A stretch of 5,115 nt of DNA from Bacteroidota bacterium. Lineage in GTDB: Bacteria; Pseudomonadota; Alphaproteobacteria; Puniceispirillales; Puniceispirillaceae. Where the stretch lies: positions 1-5,115 of the forward strand of contig JAACDV010000039.1 of NCBI GenBank assembly GCA_009936825.1. The letters run 5' to 3'. The stretch's first letter is position 1, and each line of letters opens with the position of its first letter. The notes under the pieces were generated by a model, which had not been told where the DNA came from, searched no databases, and was given only the letters and a program-made list of their open reading frames with translations. The position numbers were made by a program, and so were the translations under genes. Of this stretch, positions 1 to 5,115 are shown piece by piece.

Positions 1-99
1 TGTTTTTCTTCAGATATTGGTGTTTTTCTTCAGATATTGGTGTTTTTCTTCAGATAGTGGTGTTTTTCTTCAGATAGTGGTGTTTGCCTCAGATAGTGG
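1..99. repeat. 20-bp tandem repeat array, truncated by window start
   Basis: Four head-to-tail 20-bp units with no spacers: copies 1-2 (1-40) read TGTTTTTCTTCAGATATTGG, and copies 3-4 (41-80) differ by one base (ATATT to ATAGT). A fifth copy (81-99) is 19 bp, carries the ATAGT variant and has changes in the T-run (TGTTTGCC-TCAG). The array begins at base 1, so its true length is unknown. It ends 12 bp before the ATG of the glycosyltransferase gene. Variants are grouped in blocks rather than scattered, which fits recent slippage duplication from an older decayed copy next to the gene. Twenty is not a multiple of three, so each copy-number change would shift any reading frame passing through. 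What it does is not evident from the sequence; it could affect leader spacing or be the tail of an upstream gene. Confidence 0.95.
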
Positions 100-111
100 G
101 ATAGGGGTCGG

Positions 112-1200
112 ATGAATGTAGTGGGCGATAGCGGCCTAATACGCAGCAGCAGCAGCCGAGATAGGCTGTTGATCGTTCAGCCCTTAGTTGGGATTGGCGA
201 TATGGTATGGCACAAGCCATGGATTGATTATCTTGCCGCCACCAATGATGTTATTCTCGCCGCCAAGCCAACGGCGCGCTCAAAAGCTGTCTTTGAAGGC
301 ACGCCAGGCATTGTTGACTGGATTGATATTGAGCGCTCGCTTCGCGGGCGGCGCGGGGTGCATGATGGCTTTTTTGGCCTGCTTCGTCTGGCTCGGGCAT
401 TTCGTAAATCGGGGGCTGATCGCGCGCTGATCCTGCATCACAGTAGCCGCTATACGCTGGCCGCACGAATAGCCGGAATTTCCCGGCGCTGGGGATATGG
501 CATTGGCAGTAGCCGTCGCTGGCTAAATGCTGGGTGTTTTGTTGCCAGTGACGCGCGGTTTCAACACCCCACGAAAAAGTTAGCCGAATTTGCCCATCTG
601 AATGGATTTGGCATTGATGCACCGGTTTGGAAAATGCAGGCATCAAAACCGGGCCGGGCTCATGCCGAAGCATTTTTTAAGGCCCATAAAATCGCCGGAC
701 ACAATAATCAAAACAAGTCCATGGGCAGGCCGATGGTGGTGATGGGCATTGGCGCGATGGATATTGAACGCCGCTGGCCGCCTGCCCAGTTCGTACAGCT
801 TGCCGCGATGTTGGCGCGGGAATGGCCTGATCTGGCAATAGTGGTGATGGGCGGCCCGGCTGAGGCACAGATCATTGACACTATCATGGCCGATCCAGCA
901 GCACCCGACGGTCTTATCGCCAATACTGATGATCTTGATCCGGCGATTGAAATCCTGTCACAAGCCGCATTATATGTTGGTAATGATACCAGTTTGCTGA
1001 ATATTGCGGCGGCCTGTCAGCGGCCGGCTATCGGTCTTTTTGCGCAATCGCCACCATTAGACTATAATCCCAACATTCTGGCAGTGTCTCTGCCAAGCGG
1101 CAAATTTGGCATACCTCGCGGGATCGAGACTATTTCGCCTGAGCAAGCCTTCTCGGCGGTGAACATTATCTTGCAGCAGCAGCGCCGTACATCAGCCTGA
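112..1200 (+). CDS. Glycosyltransferase family 9 protein, ADP-heptose:LPS heptosyltransferase-like
   Basis: A 362-residue protein resembling WaaC/WaaF-type enzymes, which transfer heptose from ADP-heptose to the inner core of lipopolysaccharide at the cytoplasmic face of the inner membrane. The N-terminal Rossmann half opens with RLLIVQPLVGIGDMV (residues 18-32), the usual first strand and GxGD acceptor-side loop of the family. The C-terminal half has MGIGAMDIERRWP (211-223), an RRWP element typical before the first C-terminal helix, then VVMGGPAE (244-251), and YVGNDTSLLNIAAA (288-301), the GNDT nucleotide-sugar loop. Length fits the family (about 320-370). Start: ATG 112 has AGGGG at 103-107 only 4 nt upstream; GTG 121 is an alternative, and the domain begins well after both. 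No signal peptide is seen. It precedes an ABC exporter by 21 bp, which supports an envelope glycolipid role. Exact sugar and acceptor are unknown; other GT9 members transfer non-heptose sugars. The family call is firm, the substrate is not. Confidence 0.88.
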   Translation: MNVVGDSGLIRSSSSRDRLLIVQPLVGIGDMVWHKPWIDYLAATNDVILAAKPTARSKAVFEGTPGIVDWIDIERSLRGRRGVHDGFFGLLRLARAFRKSGADRALILHHSSRYTLAARIAGISRRWGYGIGSSRRWLNAGCFVASDARFQHPTKKLAEFAHLNGFGIDAPVWKMQASKPGRAHAEAFFKAHKIAGHNNQNKSMGRPMVVMGIGAMDIERRWPPAQFVQLAAMLAREWPDLAIVVMGGPAEAQIIDTIMADPAAPDGLIANTDDLDPAIEILSQAALYVGNDTSLLNIAAACQRPAIGLFAQSPPLDYNPNILAVSLPSGKFGIPRGIETISPEQAFSAVNIILQQQRRTSA

Positions 1201-1221
1201 TTCGGAGACCTGATACATCCT

Positions 1222-3036
1222 GTGACCCCATCAAATCCAGAACAAAAAGCGCCGATTAAGGGTAATAGCCGTATGATCATGCTGCGCATCTGGCGTGGTT
1301 GGGTGCTGCCTTATCGTGGCCGGTTGATCGCTGCATTGTTGTTGATGGCGGTGGTGGCGGCGACGGCGTCGGCCTATCCCTTGCTGACCCGCTATATTTT
1401 TAATGCGCTGGCTGATGGGCGGGCGGGCGAAGTTATCTGGTTGGCCCCGCCAGCGATTATCATTTTGGCGTTGATCAAGGGCGGCGCGTTATTTGCCCAG
1501 ACAGTGTTGGTGAATGCGCTGGCTTTGCGGGTAACGACCGATCTTCAGAAAGACATGGCAAAAACCCTGATCCATGCTGATTTGGCCGTGCTAACGCGTG
1601 AGCCTGCCGGGGCGTTCATGTCACGGATCATGAATGACCTTAATCTGGTGCGTGAGGCGGCGGTGCGCCTGGCCAATAATCTGGTGCGTGATCTGTTAAC
1701 GGTCATTGTGCTGATCGGGGCGATGCTGTGGCTGGATTGGCTGATGGCGGTGATCGTTTTGGCGGTCTATCCGGCGGCTATGCAGCCGATTGTGCGGATT
1801 GGCGCGCGCCAACGCAAAGCGTCGGGCAATCTTCAGGAGCATATGGAAGGCGTGACCTCGCTTTTGGCCGAAACTTTGCAAGGTGCGCGAATGGTCAAGG
1901 CCTATCAGCTAGAAAGCAGTGAGACCTTGCGAACCAAAACAGCCTTCGACGGATTGTATAGCCGTCTGGTCAGGCTGCTGACCGGGCGCGCTAAAATTGA
2001 TCCTATTTTAGAGGTTGTTGGCGGGTTGGCGGTTGGCGGCGTGGTTGCCCTTGCCGGATGGCGGGTGTCAAACGGAATGCTTCAGGTTGGCGATGTTGTG
2101 GCTTTTATTACCACGCTGATCCTGCTGGTCCAGCCGATTCGCGGAATTGGGACGCTGAATGCAGTTACCCAAGAGGCCCTTGCTGCCGCCGAGCGTGTTC
2201 TGGGTCTGCTTGATCAACCGCAACGCGTTGCTAATGCTCCTGCAGCAAAGGATATGGGCAGGGCACGCGGCGACATAATTTTTGATAAGGTCGCGTTTTC
2301 CTACTCGGATACGGATGCCTATACCGATGCAGATATCAATACGGGCTCACTTCCTGCTCTTAACGATGTTAGTTTTTCGGCAAAGGCAGGCGAGATGGTG
2401 GCGTTTGTTGGTCCAAGCGGTGCGGGTAAAAGTACAATCATCAATCTGCTGCCGCGTTTTTTTGACTGCAGCAGCGGCATGATTAGCATCGATGGCACCG
2501 ATATCAGCAAGGCCAGCATTGAATCGCTGCGCCGGAATGTGGCGTTGGTCAGTCAGGATGCAATTTTGTTCGATGACAGCATTGCTGCCAATATCGCTTT
2601 TGGACGGCCAAATGCCAACCGCGCCGAGATTGAGGCGGCGGCAAAGGCTGCGGCAGCCGATGAATTTATCACCGCGCTTGACGGCGGCTATGACGCCCCC
2701 GTTGGGGCGATGGGCAACCGGTTGTCGGGCGGCCAGCGGCAACGTATTTCGATTGCGCGGGCGATGTTGAAAGATGCGCCGATCCTGCTTCTCGATGAGG
2801 CAACCGCTGCATTGGACGCCGAATCCGAACAACAGGTGCAGGCCGCGCTGGCCCGCCTTCAACAGGGGCGCACGACGCTGGTTGTGGCGCACCGCCTATC
2901 AACTATTCGCGATGCAGATCAAATTCTGGTGATGGAGGGCGGCACTATTGTTGAGCGCGGAACGCATGATCAACTCCACCCCGGCGACGGTCTATATGCC
3001 CGGCTGTGCCGCTTGCAATCGCTGGATTTGGAATAG
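1222..3036 (+). CDS. MsbA-like lipid/multidrug ABC exporter, fused permease and ATPase
   Basis: A 604-residue half-transporter expected to work as a homodimer in the inner membrane, using ATP to flip or export a lipid, glycolipid or other amphipathic compound. Six membrane segments lie roughly at residues 33-55, 70-95, 153-170, 173-193, 262-281 and 290-308. The ATPase domain is complete: A-loop Tyr361, Walker A GPSGAGKST (397-405), Q-loop Gln445, signature LSGGQ (501-505), Walker B ILLLDE with catalytic Glu526, D-loop ALDAES (530-535) and H-loop His557. Length is normal for MsbA-type exporters (about 580-610). A short Asp/Thr-rich insert (362-376) separates the A-loop from the next strand. 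Start is uncertain: GTG 1222 has GGAG 14 nt upstream, whereas in-frame ATG 1273 (Met18) has AAGGG 10 nt upstream and still leaves a full TM1. It follows the glycosyltransferase by 21 bp and is probably in the same operon. True MsbA (lipid A-core flippase) is plausible but cannot be told apart from other exporters of this class by motifs alone. Confidence 0.93.
   Translation: MTPSNPEQKAPIKGNSRMIMLRIWRGWVLPYRGRLIAALLLMAVVAATASAYPLLTRYIFNALADGRAGEVIWLAPPAIIILALIKGGALFAQTVLVNALALRVTTDLQKDMAKTLIHADLAVLTREPAGAFMSRIMNDLNLVREAAVRLANNLVRDLLTVIVLIGAMLWLDWLMAVIVLAVYPAAMQPIVRIGARQRKASGNLQEHMEGVTSLLAETLQGARMVKAYQLESSETLRTKTAFDGLYSRLVRLLTGRAKIDPILEVVGGLAVGGVVALAGWRVSNGMLQVGDVVAFITTLILLVQPIRGIGTLNAVTQEALAAAERVLGLLDQPQRVANAPAAKDMGRARGDIIFDKVAFSYSDTDAYTDADINTGSLPALNDVSFSAKAGEMVAFVGPSGAGKSTIINLLPRFFDCSSGMISIDGTDISKASIESLRRNVALVSQDAILFDDSIAANIAFGRPNANRAEIEAAAKAAAADEFITALDGGYDAPVGAMGNRLSGGQRQRISIARAMLKDAPILLLDEATAALDAESEQQVQAALARLQQGRTTLVVAHRLSTIRDADQILVMEGGTIVERGTHDQLHPGDGLYARLCRLQSLDLE
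1258..1262 (+). promoter_or_regulatory. Candidate Shine-Dalgarno for an internal ABC exporter start
   Basis: AAGGG stands 10 nt before the in-frame ATG at 1273. It competes with the upstream GTG 1222, whose nearest purine-rich stretch (GGAG, 1204-1207) is 14 nt away. If ATG 1273 is used, the protein is 587 residues and the gap to the glycosyltransferase stop grows from 21 to 72 bp. The choice does not affect any domain. Confidence 0.35.
2311..2334 (+). repeat. Imperfect 12-bp in-frame duplication inside the ABC exporter gene
   Basis: Two adjacent 12-bp units, ACGGATGCCTAT and ACCGATGCAGAT, match at 9 of 12 positions and encode TDAY then TDAD (residues 364-371). They lie in a short acidic insert between the A-loop tyrosine and the strand leading to Walker A, where MsbA-type proteins usually have only a few residues. 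The frame is kept, so the duplication is presumably tolerated in a surface loop. Confidence 0.55.
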
Positions 3037-3057
3037 AGGCCCAGACCGGGGTTGGGG

Positions 3058-3717
3058 TTATTCGCGGTGTAGAATGCTGTCAACCAGGCGCACCGCCCAT
3101 CCTTTGGCTTGAAAATTGCGCGTGACTTCCTGTGGGTCGTAAACATTATCGACCCAGTCAAAAAAATCCATTCCGGCATCTTCATAAGGCTCATAGGCAG
3201 TAAAGAACGCATCCAGCAGGCCGGTTTTGGCCTGCTTCACATGGCCATATTTCCATGCCAGTTGGGCGGATGCCTCGCGAACCGGCTTTTTCTCGACAAT
3301 CAGCAGATATAAGGCCGACATAAGACCGGCGCGATCCGCCCCCGATTTGCAATGCATCAGCGCCGGTAGGGTGACATCGGCAAACAGATATCGCGCCGCA
3401 TGCAGCATTGCCTTATCAGGCGCAGCGCGTGACCTGGCGGTAAAATCAAGCAATGTGATCCCGGCCTTGGCGCAGGCCTCAGCCTCTAACTGCCAGCCGC
3501 CATCATCACGCGGTCCGCGAAGGTTGATGATGGTACGAAATCCGTCAGCTCCAGCAGCTTTGATACGCGATGGCGACGGCTGGTTTGATCGCCACATGCC
3601 GGGGGCCAATTCATGCTTGTTATGCCACCAGATACGCAGAAAACCGTGATCCTTAAAAATCAGGTCAACCCAATCGCGCAACCCGCGACGCTGTCCGACT
3701 GGGGCGCGAAAACTCAT
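3058..3717 (-). CDS. Dual-specificity-like protein tyrosine phosphatase
   Basis: A 219-residue cysteine-based phosphatase, probably cytoplasmic, that would remove phosphate from a phosphotyrosine/phosphoserine protein or another phospho-substrate through a cysteinyl-phosphate intermediate. The P-loop MHCKSGADRAG (121-131) supplies nucleophile Cys123 and phosphate-binding Arg129 in an intact HCx5R motif. Asp91, 32 residues before the cysteine, sits where dual-specificity enzymes keep their general acid. Also visible are the N-terminal APGMWRSNQPSP (38-49), TIINLRG (62-68) and a C-terminal tail ending near DWVDNVYDP (187-195). From memory, this layout matches a phosphatase family common in alphaproteobacteria (annotated as DSP-PTPase or related to the phosphatase part of NAD-kinase fusions); no kinase domain is present here. 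Its ATG overlaps the pmbA stop (ATGA, 3714-3717), so translation is probably coupled. No membrane segment or signal peptide. The physiological substrate is unknown. Confidence 0.88.
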   Translation of the reverse strand: MSFRAPVGQRRGLRDWVDLIFKDHGFLRIWWHNKHELAPGMWRSNQPSPSRIKAAGADGFRTIINLRGPRDDGGWQLEAEACAKAGITLLDFTARSRAAPDKAMLHAARYLFADVTLPALMHCKSGADRAGLMSALYLLIVEKKPVREASAQLAWKYGHVKQAKTGLLDAFFTAYEPYEDAGMDFFDWVDNVYDPQEVTRNFQAKGWAVRLVDSILHRE

Positions 3718-5051
3718 CCTCCAGCTACCGTCATTCCATCAATGCGAAGCGACGGTGCTGCGGTGCTGCGGCGCATATCAATATCATCGGCCCGGGTGAT
3801 TGCCATGAACATATCTTTCAAATTACCGGCAATGGTGGCCTCGGCAACGGGGTGGGTGATTTTACCGCCGCTGATCCAAAACCCGGCAGCCCCCCGGCTG
3901 TAATCGCCAGTAATCATATCGACCGAACTGCCCATCATTTCGGTGACCAGAAATCCCTCATCGACATCGCCGATCAGATCATCATAGGCGATGTTGCCGT
4001 TTTCCAGATAGAAATTGCTGGATCCGGGGGAGGTCGCGCTGCCCATGCCGCGCCCCGCCTGTCCGTTTGGCGAAAGCCCCAGCTTGGTTGCTGATGCGAT
4101 GTCCAAGAACCAGCTTTGCAGAACGCCATCCTCGACCATGTTGCGGCGAGATACTGCAAGGCCCTCGCCGTCAAATAATCTGGATCCCATGCCGCGCGGA
4201 CGCAGCGGGTCATCGACAAAGGTCAGGCCGGGGCTGGTAATTGCGGCGTCCATCCGGTCTTTCAAAAAACTGGTACCCCGCGCAATGGCCGCCCCATTTA
4301 TGCCGCCCGCCAAAGTTCCCACAATCGATCCGGAAACCCGGTTGTGATAGATGACGGGGAACTGGCCGGTAGGTGGTTTGCGGGGCCCAAGGCGCGCCAA
4401 AGTGCGCTCGGCAGCGCTAGCTCCAACCTGCTGGGCAGGGTCTAGATCCTCTCCGAAAACGGCGGCGGTATAGTCATAGTCGCGTTCCATCGCACCGTCT
4501 TTTTCGGCGATAACAACGGCTGAGATACCTTGGGATGAACGCTGATACTCGGCCGAGAAACCGTTACTGGTGGCGATCAGGAAATGCGCTACACCATGGC
4601 TTGCCGAACCTCCTTCAGAATTAGTAATACCGGTTTTGTCCAGCGCGGCAGCCTCGGCGGTAGTAGCGCTTTCTGTCAGCGCTTCAATGCTGGGCACCAG
4701 CGGGTCAAAAATTTCAACCTGCGGAATTTCTTTGGCAATTTCATCAGCGCTGGCAAGCCGAACATAGGGGTCTTCCGGGGCAACACGGGCCATCGCAACA
4801 GCGCGTTCTGCCAGAGTGCGAATATTCTGGCTGTCAAGCTGGCTGGTAGAAACCGACGCATTTTGTTTGCCGACAAACACGCGAAGACCAGCATTAACAT
4901 CTTCTGATCGTTCGCTGGATTCAACCTTGCCAAGGCGCACCGAAACTGAGGTGCCCTCGCTTCGAGCCAACGCGGCATCAGCCCCATCAGCGCCAGCGGT
5001 ACGCGCTGCATCCAGAAGTTCGGCGATCAGGTTTTGGTCAACGTTGCTCAT
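3714..5051 (-). CDS. pmbA: PmbA/TldE, metalloprotease-like subunit of the TldD/PmbA system
   Basis: A 445-residue cytoplasmic protein, the usual length for PmbA (about 445-450). In the family, PmbA pairs with TldD to form a protease that trims unstructured peptides, matures modified peptides such as microcin B17 and degrades the antitoxin CcdA. The N-terminal domain shows SVSVRLGKVESSERSE (36-50) followed by GLRVFVGKQNASVSTSQLD (55-73). The C-terminal domain shows FPVIYHNRVSGSIVGTLAGG (231-250), a GTSFLKDRMD stretch (259-268), DDPLRPRGMGSRLFDGEG (280-297), NFYLENG (346-352) and a GFWISGGKITHPV segment (390-402). The zinc-binding HExxxH of TldD is absent, as expected for PmbA. Start ATG 5051 has a weak GGA (5060-5062) 8 nt upstream, and family length supports it. 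No tldD is in the window; in alphaproteobacteria it is commonly elsewhere in the genome. It is the first gene of a two-gene unit with the phosphatase, and its leader holds a short tandem repeat. Confidence 0.95.
   Translation of the reverse strand: MSNVDQNLIAELLDAARTAGADGADAALARSEGTSVSVRLGKVESSERSEDVNAGLRVFVGKQNASVSTSQLDSQNIRTLAERAVAMARVAPEDPYVRLASADEIAKEIPQVEIFDPLVPSIEALTESATTAEAAALDKTGITNSEGGSASHGVAHFLIATSNGFSAEYQRSSQGISAVVIAEKDGAMERDYDYTAAVFGEDLDPAQQVGASAAERTLARLGPRKPPTGQFPVIYHNRVSGSIVGTLAGGINGAAIARGTSFLKDRMDAAITSPGLTFVDDPLRPRGMGSRLFDGEGLAVSRRNMVEDGVLQSWFLDIASATKLGLSPNGQAGRGMGSATSPGSSNFYLENGNIAYDDLIGDVDEGFLVTEMMGSSVDMITGDYSRGAAGFWISGGKITHPVAEATIAGNLKDMFMAITRADDIDMRRSTAAPSLRIDGMTVAGG
3718..3722 (-). 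promoter_or_regulatory. GGAGG abutting the phosphatase start, inside the pmbA 3' end
   Basis: On the minus strand a strong GGAGG, which encodes part of PmbA's terminal Gly-Gly, touches the ATG of the phosphatase gene with no spacer. Normal spacing is about 5-9 nt, so it is badly placed for fresh initiation at that ATG. No other start codon falls 5-9 nt downstream. It more likely holds ribosomes finishing pmbA so that they restart at the overlapping ATGA. Confidence 0.45.
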
Positions 5052-5069
5052 AATGATAATCCAACTATA

Positions 5070-5115
5070 AAGTGCCCGGCATTAAGTGACCGGTGTTCAA
5101 AAGCCCGGTGTTCAA
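5070..5115. repeat. Degenerate 14-16-bp tandem repeat in the pmbA leader, truncated by window end
   Basis: Three adjoining units: AAGTGCCCGGCATT (5070-5083), AAGTGACCGGTGTTCA (5084-5099) and AAAGCCCGGTGTTCAA (5100-5115). Each has a central CCGG, spaced 14 then 15 bp apart; the two outer copies share CCGGTGTTCA. Read in the pmbA direction, the units look like TTGAACACCGG. The array runs to the last base, so more copies may lie beyond. It starts 18 bp upstream of the pmbA ATG and so lies in the leader or promoter. It has no sequence similarity to the left-edge repeat. It may be a slippage-derived repeat or a set of direct-repeat binding sites. Confidence 0.7.

Noticed and set aside
1..99. Possible CRISPR array
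   Set aside because: The 20-bp units are directly adjacent with no spacers, so this is a simple tandem repeat.
251..673. 140-codon minus-strand open frame inside the glycosyltransferase gene
   Set aside because: No recognisable domain, and fully within a gene with clear GT9 motifs.
2347..2892. 181-codon open frame on the minus strand inside the ABC exporter ATPase domain
   Set aside because: It lies opposite a fully conserved ATPase domain and its protein shows no recognisable motif; a coding shadow.
3041..3060. Possible terminator hairpin between the convergent genes (CCCAGACC with GGTTGGGG)
   Set aside because: The loop would be only about 2 nt, the stem has a mismatch and a G-T pair, and no T-run follows.
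3227..3649. 140-codon plus-strand open frame opposite the phosphatase gene
   Set aside because: The minus-strand product has an intact HCx5R site and family motifs; the plus-strand product has none and is a shadow.
3714..5051. Whether this gene is TldD rather than PmbA
   Set aside because: The HExxxH zinc motif of TldD is absent, and the length and C-terminal segments fit PmbA.
5064..5100. Sigma-70 promoter for pmbA using TTGAAC (minus strand, 5100-5095) and TATAGT (5069-5064)
   Set aside because: The spacer would be 25 bp, far from the usual 16-18 bp, so I do not call a promoter.

Overview
The window carries four complete protein-coding genes in two convergent pairs that meet at about position 3045. 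Protein sequences and gene style suggest a Gram-negative alphaproteobacterium of moderate GC. The strongest hints are the type of dual-specificity-like tyrosine phosphatase and a PmbA without its TldD partner next door. A marine lineage such as SAR116 is possible, but that is an impression from memory and not demonstrated here.

Left edge (1-99): a 20-bp perfect-to-near-perfect tandem repeat, at least four full copies plus one decayed copy, runs off the window start and stops just before the first gene. Plus-strand pair (112-3036): a family 9 glycosyltransferase (heptosyltransferase-like) is followed after 21 bp by a fused permease/ATPase ABC exporter of the MsbA lipid-flippase type. Together they look like a small envelope module: one adds a sugar to a lipopolysaccharide-type glycolipid, the other moves a lipid or glycolipid across the inner membrane. 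The substrates are inferred.

Minus-strand pair (5051 down to 3058): pmbA (TldE), the non-catalytic-motif subunit of the TldD/PmbA protease, overlaps by 4 nt (ATGA) the start of a small cysteine-based protein phosphatase with an intact HCxxxxxR site. The two are almost certainly co-transcribed and translationally coupled. The two pairs are separated by only 21 bp with no convincing terminator.

Right edge (5070-5115): a second, unrelated, degenerate tandem repeat of about 14-16 bp lies in the pmbA leader and also runs off the window. Coding is dense, and no stretch over 300 bp lacks a gene. I see no RNA genes, insertion sequences, CRISPR arrays or clearly novel systems. The unusual material is the pair of edge repeats, an open frame through the left repeat that ends in an ATGA overlap with the first gene, and the zero-spacing Shine-Dalgarno at the pmbA/phosphatase junction.
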